Shown in pieces: positions 23,010-34,054 of a stretch of DNA of 64,000 nucleotides. Below the pieces are notes generated by a model. The model ran no database searches, was not told the origin of the DNA, and was given only the letters and a program-made list of their open reading frames with translations. The number at the start of each line of letters is the position of its first letter. The stretch's first letter is position 1. Origin of the DNA: Ryuthela nishihirai (taxonomy: Eukaryota > Arthropoda > Arachnida > Araneae > Heptathelidae); the NCBI GenBank assembly GCA_038380435.1, contig JAWZYU010000005.1, positions 35,300,001 through 35,364,000 of the forward strand, written 5' to 3'. Both the position numbers and the translations under genes were made by a program.

Positions 23010-25201
23010 CCCGTGGGTGGGCCCTTAGAGGCTAACATAAAACCCAAGCTAAAAATAGCATATATCATCACAAGAGACCTAAAACGAGTAGCTTTCCTCA
23101 GAGAAAGACATCATTTTAGGCTTGTACTTATTAAGAACATTATGATCATAATTAAGTAAAGACGAAATAATCCCATTAATATTATTTTAAACAGCCCCAA
23201 AAAACCTTTTTGAGATGCATTTGAGTATATACACAGTCGTATCAGAATAATATGACCACCTACCACAGTTATGTATGGTAGGTGGTCATATTATTCTGAT
23301 ACCACTGTTTATGTGGTCGATCCCGAAGTCTTTATGGAGTTGTCTGTTAGTAACAAACCAAAAGGCATCAACCGCAGACCTCAATATTTTGTTTTGCATG
23401 ACCTGAATCTTGCTTATATTCGTGGAGGTGGTGTCCGCCCATATAAGGGAAGCATAAGTGATTATGGAACGAATGACCATGCTGTACAATAAAAATTCAT
23501 GGTCAATTATCAAGACAGCATATCTCCGAAGGAGAGGTCCTAGTTGACATCTCACTGCATTGACTTTAGTGATAATATCAAGAAATGAGGGTCCTATTTC
23601 AGCTTTTGATGTAGGGTTATACCCAAGTATTTGATGGTCTTTTGTCATTCAATTGGTTTATTTAAAAAATTTAACAGTTTTTATTTTTTTGTAAGTTTTC
23701 CACTGAAGAGGATGGCAGTGCGCTTCTCAGTGTTTATCTTGACCTTCCATTTATCGTACCACTCCTCCACTTCATCAAGACATCACTGTAGCTTCTCTAT
23801 AGCAATCACTGGACCCAATGAGGGGGGAAAGGAGGGCGATATCATCAGCATATTGGGCTACTAGGATGCGATCAAAGGATGGCATATCATAAAGGTAGAG
23901 GGAAAAGAGAGAATGACTTAGGAGAGAGACTTGGGGTACTCCAGCAGCCATTACTCTCTCTGTAGCTGGAAAGGTTTTAGGTTGCACTTGAAAATTTATC
24001 TTTGACTAATATGACTGTAAAATACTGGTAAGACCCGAAGGCACATCGATCTTAATTTACTTGTAAATCAAACCATCCGTTAAGACGTGGTCAAAAGCTA
24101 TGGTCACGTTTAGAAAGACAGCAGCTACTGTTTCTTTCTTATTCAAAGATTCGGCGATTTTCTCCGCCACTCTGAGAATTTGATGCTCAGTTGATCTGTT
24201 TCGCCTGAAACCAAACTGGGTTTCAGGCAAGACAGGATGCAGGGAGATAAAATCGTCCAATCTGATCAGAATGATTCACTCAAACAGCTTGCCCAAGCAA
24301 GAGATCAAGCTGATTGGGCGATAACTCAGAGGAAATATTGGGTTCTTTTCCAGCTTGTTGATAAGCCGAACAAAGGCATTTTTCCAAATATCAGGAAAAG
24401 TATGGTTTCTAAGAAGTATGTTAAAAATAGAAAAAAGATGTGTTATGGCTTTCTTGGGAAGATGCCTCAACATCCTGTTCGATATCTTGTCAGGACCAGT
24501 AGCTTTATTTAATTTAAGTTTCTTGATAGCTTGAATCAATTCGTGAGGAGAAGTAAATAAAATTTTTGATCTTTGTGTCTGATCAAAACATGTAAGTTCA
24601 TCCTGTACCTCCTCGCAGGTTTCATGGTTGGAAAGGTCAAAATTCTCTTGAAATTGTAGCTCAAGAGCATCTGCAAATGCCTCAGATTTATCTTCTTCAC
24701 TATAACACATTCCTGATTCCCCAAGAATGGGGGGGGGGGGGTAATTCAAGTGAGTGTTTTTCAATACCCTCACCATCTTCCAAATGGAGTTATTATGCGG
24801 AGAGAGTGAAGAGACCTTTTTATTCCAGGAGTTACTTCTACGTTCCTGTAGTTTTTGTCTCACCTCTGTCTTGAGGGAGTAATAAAGCTCTTTATCAGAT
24901 TTATTCCGAGTTCTTTGCCACGCATGTCGGGCTCTGTTCTTCTCTTTGATGAGACAGGAGAGATGCGATAGAAGAATGTAAAAATTTTTTTGGGTGTTAT
25001 TTCAGTACTGGCTTCAATTCTTGAGTTATGCAACAGATTAGTGAAGTTCGAGATGAAATCATTAATAGATCTGAATGTAAGAGGTGAGCAAGATCTAGAA
25101 ATCTTATTATTGACAGTAACCTTGTAGAGTTCCCAATTTGTAAGACTGTGTGATTCTGTGGTAAAAGTTGTAGACCGAAATAAAGTAAAACAAATTGGCA
25201 A
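23010..25201 (-). pseudogene. Jockey-like reverse transcriptase (broken)
   Basis: Minus-strand blocks in order: IKKLKLNKATGPDKISNRML and SYRPISLISCLGKLFE (24276-24863), QFGFRRNRSTEHQ and AVFLNVTIAFDHV (24057-24260), AGVPQVSLLS and AQYADDIALLS (23775-23987), then the C-terminal ITYASLIWAD...IQVMQNKILR...NRQLHKDFGI part (23310-23648). The first catalytic Asp, normally in FLDVxKAFD, reads Asn here (FLNV), while the YADD box is intact. Beyond the MITE the minus strand seems to continue as NNINGIISSLLNYDH (about 23010-23230), a plausible C-terminal tail. Several frameshifts separate the blocks. Confidence 0.82.
23232..23309. mobile_element. 78-bp palindromic Tc1-type MITE (two TIRs only)
   Basis: ATCAGAATAATATGACCACC appears at the left and its reverse complement at the right, separated by only a few bases; a TA dinucleotide flanks each end. 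The same terminus begins the Tc1-like element at 26317, so this is a derivative with almost no internal DNA. It sits in the 3' part of the Jockey-like RT. Confidence 0.9.
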
Positions 25202-25298
25202 GTGATCTGAATTTAGCTGATTCAGAACACAAAGTTAATAGAATGGTAGAAAATTGCCAAAGACGACCACATCCAAAACATCTGGTCTGTGCATGGTG

Positions 25299-25815
25299 TT
25301 AAAAGGGTAAAAGGGTTGGCTCTCTTGGAGCATCAACAATAAGTCCTTTCTTGATATAATCTAGCAGCAATCTCCCGCTCTTGTTGCAGGTTCTAGAGTG
25401 CCAAGTTACGCTCTTGGCATTCAAATCGCCTGCCAGAACAGTAGGAATTTTTGTATCAAAAATGGAATAAAAATCATTGCATACAAAGTCAGAATTTGGT
25501 GGCTTGTATGCAGCTAAAAAATTTATAATGGGCAAGATTGGTATCTATAACTGCGATTGCAAAAGCTTTCAAACTATTGAGATTAGGAGTGGAATTTAAA
25601 TGATGTTTTATGGATCGCTTGACAACAACAGCAGTACCCCTTCCACTGTTGTGCGAGCGATCCTATATACTTCAAAATTAGGAAATTTAAGTGCATGAGA
25701 AGCACGGAGGTGCGTCTCACCCAATAGGACTATGTCAGCAAGATAATCAGAGGCAACAGAACTCAGGGAGATCGGTAAGAACACCATGACTATTCAATGC
25801 AAAGATCTTAACATA
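25299..25815 (-). pseudogene. Jockey-like endonuclease (broken)
   Basis: The minus-strand frame at 25299-25535 contains PTVLAGDLNAKSVTWHSRTC and RLLLDYI, typical of the Jockey endonuclease centre. The N-terminal part up to about 25815 (FALNSHGV..., ETHLRASHALKFPNF) is readable only across several frames. The domain would nick target DNA at insertion. Confidence 0.78.
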
Positions 25816-25955
25816 ATTTTTCTAAATAGCATTATCCATCAAAGTTTAGAGTAGATATTAAATAGTCGAAAGCCTTTAAGCCAACTGTTAGCTTTCCCAT
25901 TAAGCCGTTAGCTTTTTGATACTATGAAATAAGAGTTTTAAAAGTGAGCAGAATT

Positions 25956-26222
25956 TTAAAAACATTCAAACTTAATAATCTGAAATATCTCCTTTAGATC
26001 ATTTAACATATTAGCATCGAAACGATCACTAGTAGGAGGTGTTTCATTCGAAGGTTTTTTGGTTGGTGGCTTATTTACGGGTAAAGATTTCCCTTTATCA
26101 TTTGTATTTGCTAAAGATGCTTTATTTGCAATTGCATTAGCATAAGAAACCTGTGGAGTAACAGGCTTACTATTTGACTTCTTTAAAGTTTGGGTTGTTT
26201 CAACTACAAATGATCTTATTTA
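25956..26222 (-). pseudogene. C-terminal end of Jockey-like ORF1 (gag-like)
   Basis: A minus-strand frame of about 88 codons reads TPQVSYANAIANKA, a Lys/Pro-rich linker, then MLNDLKEIFQIIK and a stop. The VSYA(N/S)A and DLKEIF phrases are typical of the linker and tail of Jockey-group ORF1 proteins. The zinc knuckles that should lie upstream are lost beyond a stop at 26223. Confidence 0.65.
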
Positions 26223-26316
26223 AAAAATTATAATTCCAGTATTTTTTTTCTTTTTTCTTTTTGACGGCTATTTATGTAGTCATTTGATATAAAGGGGTGG
26301 AATACAGTTTACTATA

Positions 26317-27405
26317 CACTGTCGTATCAGAATAATATGACCACCTACCTAATAATGGGAATAACTACCCTTAGCCCGGATGACAGCGGCGAGACGGCGT
26401 GGAATGGATACAATGAGGCTCTGGAAGGTTGCAAGAGGCAAACATGCCCATTTGGACTCCAGCAGAGCATGGAGGTTCCGGAGATGACGTGGTTGTGGTT
26501 CCGCACGCCGAACCTGTCGATTCAAATGGTCCCACAAGTGCTCTATGGGATTGAGGTCGGGCATCGCTGTCGTGTTCCTGTGTGCATCGCTAAGAGTACA
26601 GAGACATCGCTATCGCGTTCCTCGAACCAGTCATGCACAACCTTAGCGACATGGCAGGGCGCATTCTCCTGTTGGTGGACACCATCACCACCAGGGTAAA
26701 CGTCCAACATGAAGGGATGCTTGTGGCCAGCGAGGATGGACAGGCAACCATTTGCGTTCAGGGAGTCATCCAGTAAACCAGCAATTCCAGGTCATACCAG
26801 GAAAACATCCTCCAGACATGCACACTGCCACTGCCAGCCTGTACTTGACAGACAAGCATGTCCGGGTGTTGGCTCTTGTGTGTCTGACACCGTATCTGCC
26901 ACCGCCCGTCACTTCTGTGAAGTAGAAACCTCGATTTGTCGGAGAAGGCAACATTTTTCCACTCTTTCACACTCCAATGATGGTAGTCCCATGCAAACTG
27001 CAGGCATCGTTGCTGATGGACCTTGGTTAACATGGGCGCCTTTATGCAGTGTCGGATCCGAAGACCCATGCGTAACAGGGTTCACTCTATTGTTATCAGG
27101 GACACGTACCTGGGTGCCCCAGCGTTCATTTGAGTGGTCAATTACTGCACTGTTGAGCGTCGTTTGCCCTTTGTCAACAGAAGCGACGTTCTCCTCTGGA
27201 GTCGATGGCCTTTGGGGCTCCACGGTTATTTTGCGTATCGACACTGCATAAAGGCGCTCATGTTAACAAAGGTCCAAGCACCCACATTTATTTTGCTCCA
27301 CAGCACTGTTGCGTGTCGATTGCCCTTTGTCAACAGAAGCGACGTTCTCCTCTGGAGTTGATGGCCTTTGGGACTCCACAGTTATGACGTCTGGAGGTAC
27401 TCAGT
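26317..27405 (-). pseudogene. Tc1-like transposon, transposase on minus strand, right TIR missing
   Basis: The left terminus CACTGTCGTATCAG follows a TA. On the minus strand the transposase remnant includes a helix-turn-helix-side segment (26909-27244), the block RCLQFAWDYHHW and VAFSDKSRFLLHRSDGR with the first catalytic Asp (26758-27069), and PDLNPIEHLWDHLNRQVRR with the third acidic residue (26349-26564). These are DDE parts of a Tc1-type enzyme that cuts and pastes at TA sites. The frame is broken. A stretch of about 65 bp is duplicated (around 27161-27234 and 27328-27390), and no right TIR is visible. Confidence 0.85.
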
Positions 27406-27439
27406 GTGCCAGCGTTCCATTCTCTCTTCCCAATTTTTG

Positions 27440-27490
27440 CCTAGCTACCGTTTGTGGACCTCCGTAGCCCATGGCTGCATGAGGAATTTT
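27440..27490 (+). mobile_element. Short RTE-like 3' end fragment
   Basis: TGGACCTCCGTAGCCCATGG followed by TGCATGAGG resembles the last coding bases and 3' end of the RTE-like elements at 21740-21765 and 32340-32360. It is squeezed between two Tc1-like elements. Confidence 0.5.
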
Positions 27491-27509
27491 GTTTGTATCT
27501 ACAAATATA

Positions 27510-28717
27510 CACCGAAGAGCCATAACATTATGACCAGGGCTACTGTTTATGCAAACCAGAGCAACTGCAGTAAACGACATTGTGTGTGAAGGTCATGAAA
27601 CGGTATAAATGACACCTGATACTGAGATATTTTAATCATTATTATTCTTGTTCTTCAGATGGGAAAGGTAGCGGACTTAAGAAAGTATTACAAAGGCCAG
27701 ACAACTGGGTCAGAGCATTTCCAAGACGGCAAGGCTTGTGAGGTGCTCATAGTCAGCTGTGGTTGGTATCTTCAAAAAGTGGTCCGAGGAGGGAAAAACC
27801 ACGAACTGCCGGCAAGGTGTAAAAGGGCCAACCATGGCTCATCGATACTAGAGGTAAGAAAAGGCTATCGCGTATGGTATGAGCCAAGAGAAGAGATACT
27901 GTGGTGCAACTCCCTCATAATTTGAATGCTGGTGACGGGAGTAATGTTTCACAACACACAGTACATCCAACCTACTGAAAATGGGGCTGTGTCCGCAGGC
28001 CGCTCCGAGTGCCCATGCTAACCTCGATGCACCATCAAAAGCTCCTACAATGGGCACACGAACATCAAAACTGGACCTTGAATGATTGGAAGAAGGTCAC
28101 CTGGTCCCATGCATCTTGTTGCCTGTTGCACCATGTGGATGGCTAGGTACGTGTGCGTTGTTTTCCTGGGAATGTGTTGGCACCAGGAGGCACAACCGAA
28201 TGAAAACAAGCCAGTGGAGGAACTGTAATGCTCTGGGCAATGTTCTGCTGGAAAACCCTGGATCCAGTCATTCATGTGCTGGAAGTTATGACGCTTACAA
28301 TCTACCTAAACATCATTGCAGATGAGGTACACCCTTTCATGGCAACGGTATAACCCTCTAGTGGTGCCTTCTTTCAGCAGGATAATGCGCCATGCCACAC
28401 TGCCCGGATTGTTCGAGAATCGTTCACGGAACATGAGGAAGATTTCCAGGTATTGCCCTGGCCTTCAAATTCCCCAGATATCAATCCAATCGAGCATCTG
28501 TGGCTTGTATTGGAACAGCATATCTGATCTGCAGCGGCTGAAGCACTAACTTACAAGAGTTATAGAATCTGCTGGTAACATGTTGATACCAGATACCACA
28601 AAACATCATTAGAAATCTTGTAACGTCCATGCCTCGCCACCTAAGAGCTATTTTGGCGGCAAGTGGATGACCAACATCATAATTGGCAGGTGCTCATAAT
28701 GTTTTAGCTCTTCAGTG
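27510..28717 (+). pseudogene. Tc1-like transposon (second family), degenerate transposase
   Basis: Termini CACCGAAGAGCCATAACATT (left) and its imperfect inverse AATGTTTTAGCTCTTCAGTG (right) define about 1.2 kb. The plus-strand transposase starts MGKVADLRKYYKG (27659), has a WTLNDWKKVTW-like block before the first Asp position (about 28073, frameshifted), QQDNAPCHTARIV with the second Asp (about 28378), and SPDINPIEHLWLVLEQ with the third acidic residue (about 28473). All three catalytic regions are recognisable, but stops and frameshifts inactivate it. Confidence 0.85.
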
Positions 28718-28859
28718 CATATTATCAGGCTTTTATAACGGAAAAATCAGTTATTCATGTTTCGGTTTGTTATATTCTGTTATCTTCTGTCCCCACGTTC
28801 ACAGTGTTTCTATTAGATTGTATTTTTCAAAATTTTTGAACCGATCCACAATAGGAAAT

Positions 28860-28970
28860 GCATTTTATATCGCGACCCAGTCTGTATTTCCTGTTCCATT
28901 TCATTAAAAAAATGCTGGTTGCAACATACTAAATTGATTTCACGACCCGCATTTTGAGAAACGCTGCATT
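28860..28970. mobile_element. Possible hAT-like terminal fragment
   Basis: GACCCGCATTTTGAGAAACG followed by CTG resembles the 3' terminus of many hAT elements (GACCC...TTTGAGAAACGCTG). No matching 5' end and no 8-bp duplication were found, so this is tentative. Confidence 0.35.
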
Positions 28971-29363
28971 AGATAATAGATTTGCTGATCAGGTTTTGCC
29001 TATCACAACCTTTTTAAGGAAACTAACTCTGGCTACTTTTCATTTTTTTTTCTACCCTGCTGAGGAGTGGTCAACCACACAGTGTCCTGGTGCTGACCAT
29101 ATAAACCTACTGGACTGGACTGATATATGTCTCTGAGCTTGATTATGGATCCTGAATTTGCTGCACTGGTGGGCTTCTGTAGAGGTAAAATCTTTCGCTG
29201 TGTTTTCTGTTTGTTTGTAGGTTGACAACCCCAAGTGAATAGATTCACAGGATATGTTTATCAGCTGATGGATAATCCTGAGCAGAGGTCATCGCAGGCA
29301 CCTGAACTCTTTGCTTCTATTGTCATCGTCAAATTCTACATTGGAGGAAGTCTTCCAGTGTAG

Positions 29364-30238
29364 ATGGCTTCAGGCTTTAGTGGTGGGGGAACGGGTCTTT
29401 GCCCCATGTCTGCGATTAGGGGGCTGTTTGATATTGTCGGCATTCCCTCTCTCAATAAACATTGTTTCTTTAAACATCCTACTAACCATTTTCTCTCCAT
29501 AGATAGTTCTAATGTGATGACTCTACACAGAGCTTTTTCTCTTGATGTTCTCACACAAGAATTCCACCGTTCTAATTTAGATATTCTCGGCTTGCAAGAG
29601 ACCAGATGGACATATAAAGGTCAGATTGTTAAAAATAATCTGAAATTTCTCCTTTCAGGGAGGGAAGACAATAAACATCACCAAGGCGTGGGTCTGCTTC
29701 TCAGCAGACACGCTAGTGATGCTCTTCTAGGATATGAGAGCATTAGTGAAAGGTTTCTTACAGCAAATTTTCAGACAAGCTTTAAAGACTTGAATGTTAT
29801 CTGCTGTTTTGCCCCCACTGAGGATGCCGATGAGGATGAGAAGGATAGGTTTTACGGACAACTTCAGGATATTTTGAATTCTGTCAAGGAGATATTACCC
29901 TTGTTCTATGTGACTTCAATGCCAAAGTTGGTACTGACTCTGACCTTTGGGGAAGAGTAATAGGCCCTTTTGGTATTGGTAGCTGCAATGGCAATGGACA
30001 ACGTCTCCTACAGGTAAGTAAACTCAATGGTTTCAGAATAACTAACACTTATTACAAACACCGCGACATACATAAGTACACATGGGTTTCACCTGATGGG
30101 ATGCATAAGAATATGATTGATTACATATTAATTAACAGCAAATGGGCTAGTTCTGTTAGGAATACCAGGGCATATAGGGGAGCTGAAATTGGATCTGACA
30201 TTACCTTGTTAAAAGTGTCTTGCAACTTAAATTTAAAA
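29364..30238 (+). pseudogene. RTE-like endonuclease
   Basis: The frame 29364-29960 includes LDILGLQETRW (catalytic Glu), HQGVGLLLSRHASDALLGYE, RFLTANFQTSFKDLNVICCF, APTEDADEDEKDRFYGQLQD, as in RTE/CR1 endonucleases. After a frameshift near 29930 the domain continues with YKHRDIHKYTWVSPDGMHKN, MIDYILIN and IGSDITLL (to about 30238). The last motif normally reads SDHxLL, so the catalytic His is lost. Confidence 0.82.
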
Positions 30239-30348
30239 AGTGTTGTGCTAAATTTAAAAAATTTGCCTTTTTATACTGAAGCTCTGAAAGACCCAGTTAT
30301 ATCTAAAGCTACCATGATAGATTACTTAGTCATTATGACAGTCGTGGT

Positions 30349-32357
30349 TTGCTTACTACTGAAGTTGAGGAAGAATGGGATCATTTAAAACAGGCTTTTT
30401 TGGAAACTAACAGTACTCTTTTAGGAAAAAAGGAGCAGAGGAGACAGAATTATTTAAGTGATAAGGCACTTGAGCATATTTCAGAAAGAAATAACTGCAG
30501 GAATGTCCTTAATCGATACCCTACTAGTCCTAATAGAAAGCATTACAGAGAGCTTAATAAACGTTTAAAGGATCAGTTAGCTACTGATAAGAATCTTGGG
30601 CTAACAAAGCCGAGGAAGCAGTTAGACAGCACAACAGCAGAGAGCTGTACCAGATAGTTAATGTTTTGTGTGGTAGAAAACGGACATGTATACAGGGATT
30701 GAAGGATAATCAAGGTAAGGTTAGAGAAGGTGAGGTTCTGTCATGGCTAGGTGGGCTGAGCATTTCAGTGATATTCTAAACAATGTGGTTAGTTCGTTTC
30801 CCATTGTTTGCAATGATGATAGATGCATTGGTGGCTTTAATGTTGGCCCTATAACACAATCTGAAGTTATTTTGGTTGTTTCTAAACTTAAACTACATAA
30901 ATCCCCAGGGGTAGATGAAATTACTACTAAAATGCTTAGAGCTGGGAATGTTTAGTTACCACTTGGATGACTGAAATTCTGAATATCTTTTATGATAAAG
31001 GCGTGGTTCCTAAGGATTTTACCAGAGCTATTGTTATCCCTATTTATTAAAAAAAGGTGATCGCAGTTCTTGTGATAACTATAGGGGTATCAGCCTACTC
31101 TCTGTTCCAGGTAAAGTTCTTTCCATGATTGTGCTTAATAGAATTAAGAATCTGGTTGACAGTCAATTGCGTGATGAGCAATGTTGATTCAGAAGTGGTA
31201 GGGGATGTGTGGATCAGATATTTTCACTTAGGCAGATTCTTGAGAAATGTTTAGAATTTCAGAAACCTTTGCTTGCTAGCTTTGTTGATTTCAAAAAGGC
31301 TTTCGACTCTGTTGATCGTCATAATTTGTGGTTGATTGTGAAATCATATGGTATACCAGACAAGTTAGTTAACATAATGAAAGCTCTCTATAATAACACT
31401 GAGTCGTGTATGAGAGTTGGTAAGGCTTGTAGCAATTGGTTTAGCATTACTTCTGGTGTTCGACAAGGGTGCATTTTGTCTCCTTTTCTCTTTAGCTTGG
31501 TTATTGATTATGTTATGCGAAATTCACTTCAAGGGAAAGATTTTGGCCTTAAATGGGCTGGAGATACGAAAATTTCTGATTTAGATTAGGCTGATGATTT
31601 AGCCCTCTTGGCAAATGATGTTGATGAGATGAACTCTTTCATTCGAGCTGTTGATGAGACTGGTAATAGAGTAGGTTTGGTTATAAACAGAGAGAAAAGT
31701 AAAGTGATGAAAATTGGTCAGGCAGGCTGTGATTCAGTTAATCTGAATGGTTGCAGTCATGAGCAGGTGTCACAGTTTAATTATCTTGGGAGCTATTTAA
31801 CAGATACTGGTGATGTGCGGCATGATATTAACAGACGAAATGGGATTGCTGCCGAGAATTTTAAGAATCTATGGAGAGTGTGGATAAATAGGCGTATACA
31901 CCTAAAGACTAAAATTAGACTGTATAATAGTTTGGCTCTTTCTAGGGTTAGTTATGGTAGTGAAACTTGGAAGCTTTGTAAACAAAATAACAGGAAACTA
32001 GATGCTTTCGATTCCAGATGCTTACGCAGTATGTTGGGCATTAGGTGGTTCAACTTTGTAACTAATGATGAGGTTAGGCAAAGGAGTTTGCAACCTCCTT
32101 TAAGCAGCATATTGTGCAGAGAGAGACTCCGTTGGTTTGGCCATGTTGCCCGTATGGATAATTGTACATTGGTGAATAGGGTTATGAACAGTGTGCCTAA
32201 AGGCCTCAGAAAAAGGGGGAGACCTAGAATGCGGTGGGTAGACAATGTCAAACAGGACCTTATTAAGATTGTTTTGCAGTGGCCAGATTCAGCAGATGTA
32301 GCTCAGGACAGACTTGTTTGGAGAACTAAATTGCATGGTCTGGTTGGACCTCCGTAG
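30349..32357 (+). pseudogene. RTE-like reverse transcriptase with stop at YADD
   Basis: Blocks in order: the linker after the endonuclease (30349-30657), KLKLHKSPGVDEITTKMLRA (30743-30955), a frameshifted YRGISLLSVPGKVLSMIV region (31078-31130), a stop in the QC-FRSGRGCVDQIF motif (31184), FVDFKKAFDSVDRHNLW with the first catalytic Asp, SGVRQGCILSPFLFSLVIDY (31209-31589), then TAG at 31587-31589 directly before GCT GAT GAT (ADD). The frame resumes at once as ADDLALLANDVDEMN and runs to 32357 with NYLGSYL, LYNSLALSRVSYGSETW, RWFGHVARMD and RGRPRMRWVDNVKQDL. Because most of the frame is intact, this copy is relatively young. Confidence 0.88.
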
Positions 32358-32389
32358 CCCAGAGGATGATGATGATGATGATGAACCTC

Positions 32390-33110
32390 TACGACCGCCA
32401 AGGAGTTTTCTATACATATATAGGAAATTTAATATTTCCATATCTTAACCTATATGAAGTTAACACCCCAAATTTGATTAGTTGAAAAATTTACCTGATC
32501 TGAACTTTGACTATTCTTTACAACCTACGAATCGTTTGGTTCTAAATCAGTGATATTATCTATTGTGATGAGAGAAAAGGATATTTACATTTGAATTTGC
32601 TTTAATTAATAATATTTAAGTGTTAAGCTATTTTTTTTTTCTTGGGTGTATTTATTTTTTTCGTCATATAGCAACCTGCAGAATATTAAGTAATAATTAT
32701 TTTAAATATTTCAATCTGATGGCGTATTACATTGAATGGCGTAGAGGTTAAGTTTAGTGTCTAGTAGAGTTTTCGAACACGCGGAAACTAAATTAAAAAA
32801 AAGATGCAATAGTCTGTCCTTTTTCGCGAGGGGCACGTTCTTGGAAAACACCGCGAATGTTGAATCGCGAATATTGAACTAATAACAAATGGGTAAAAGC
32901 AGAGTTTGGTTTCTAGAATCAAGATTATTACTTTTTACCTAATTTTTTTGGGCTAAAATGATATAATATGTTTGACATTATGCTAATATTACATGGAGTA
33001 TGGTTTCGCAACGCAAATTAGTGAATTAGCATGAGAAATTTTTGCATATAGACTGTAATTGAAGTTTCAGAGCCAAGTACAGGCCATAACTAACAGCGTA
33101 ACAGTAACAA
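32390..33110. other. No gene seen
   Basis: AT-rich sequence. A CG-containing stretch at 32820-32880 (TTCGCGAGGGGCACGTTC) looks like a MITE terminus, but the other end was not found. Confidence 0.35.
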
Positions 33111-33114
33111 AATA

Positions 33115-33448
33115 CAGTGGACCCCCGATATAACGCGCATGTCGGGCGGGAAACAACACCCGCGTTATAAGGTGAACCACGTTATACCGAGCGGCGCGGT
33201 GGCGACACAATAAATTTCACACTGTAAGCTTTTCTTTTACTCATCATGCATACAATAATTAAACACTATTCAAAATACATGCAGGAACTCAATACATACA
33301 CAAATACTCAATACGCAGTAACAATAAAATGCGATACTCACTAACGCCGCACGGACCTGTATAAACATGTTTGAACTTATCGCGAACATCGCCCGCGCTA
33401 TAACCGAGGTCGCGGTATAGCGAGCAGCGCTATAACGAAGGTCCACTG
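33115..33448. mobile_element. Pogo/Tigger-like MITE
   Basis: The left end CAGTGGACCCCCGATATAAC and the right end TATAACGAAGGTCCACTG are inverted repeats, each next to a TA dinucleotide. The 334-bp interior has no coding frame. CAGTGGA...C(G)ATATAACG termini resemble pogo-group elements; the family assignment is by resemblance. Confidence 0.72.
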
Positions 33449-33507
33449 TACTATAAAGCAATTAATTACGTATATTTGAAGTCAACTATCTACGTTGTTT
33501 CGTTCTG

Positions 33508-33899
33508 CTAATACTGGGTATAGGGGAAAATTGGCTTGAACCTGGAGGATCCGAATTTTTGAAATAAAAAAGAAGGATTTTTACGTATACAAAAGTGGAT
33601 GACTATGTGTTACTAACCTATACCAACATGCACAATACATGGCGAGATGTAAAACGCATCCCTCGGAGCGTTTTTATTTTTCTGTGTGTGCTTTTGTTGT
33701 TGGGCGCGAGTCTGAAATAACTCTGATAAATAGAGTCTTTATATCTGCATTCATAACATCTACTTGATTTTAGGTTATGAGACTTAGCAACAGAACAGTG
33801 GAGATTTTGATCAGCGGCCGGTCAGAGCACCTGACATGTTATTAGGAGACCGTAGGTTAGGATCCTATGAAACAATTTTTCCCCTATAGCTAGTATTAG
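33508..33899. mobile_element. Foldback element with tRNA-like arms, copy 1
   Basis: The termini CTAATACTGGGTATAGGGG (left) and CCCCTATAGCTAGTATTAG (right) are imperfect inverted repeats. Next to the right arm, reading outward, lies a tRNA-like sequence (GGTCAGAGCACCTGACATG, then a GTAGGTTAGGATCC B-box-like part). Next to the left arm is the inverse of the B-box-like part (CTTGAACCTGGAGGATCC). So two tRNA-like modules face head to head. Confidence 0.6.
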
Positions 33900-34054
33900 T
33901 AAAATACAACAGCGAAGACTGTGGCTTCAAATAAACCTAATGATCATTGTGAATACAAAGGAGGACAATTGATTACACTGAACTTTTCAAACACTCTACT
34001 TCCATCTGCATGTCGTTTACAATGATTTCTTCTTCAACGTTTTCTTCCTCACGA

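Larger units (their letters stand above)
23010..26222 (-). mobile_element. Decayed Jockey-like non-LTR retrotransposon
   Basis: Reading right to left on the minus strand: the end of a gag-like ORF1 (26222-25956), endonuclease (25815-25299), then a nearly complete reverse transcriptase (25201 to about 23010). Order and motifs fit the Jockey group. A 78-bp MITE is inserted in the RT C-terminal region, and a Tc1-like element begins 95 bases upstream of the remaining ORF1. Frameshifts and stops occur throughout. Confidence 0.82.
29300..32383 (+). mobile_element. RTE-like non-LTR retrotransposon, near full length but inactive
   Basis: A plus-strand unit: short 5' leader, endonuclease, reverse transcriptase, long C-terminal region, then a (GAT)n 3' end (32364-32383). 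The trinucleotide tail, the lack of a separate large ORF1 and the endonuclease wording fit the RTE group. Frameshifts and stops make it a pseudo-element. It is the best-preserved LINE in the window, and the fragments at 21.5-22.4 kb belong to the same family. Confidence 0.85.

Noticed and set aside
29364..32357. Functional RTE-like LINE
   Set aside because: The frame is broken at about 29930, 31184 and 31587, and the SDH motif of the endonuclease has lost its His.
32820..32880. MITE terminus TTCGCGAGGGGCACGTTC
   Set aside because: Only one end was visible; without an inverse partner or duplication I do not call an element.
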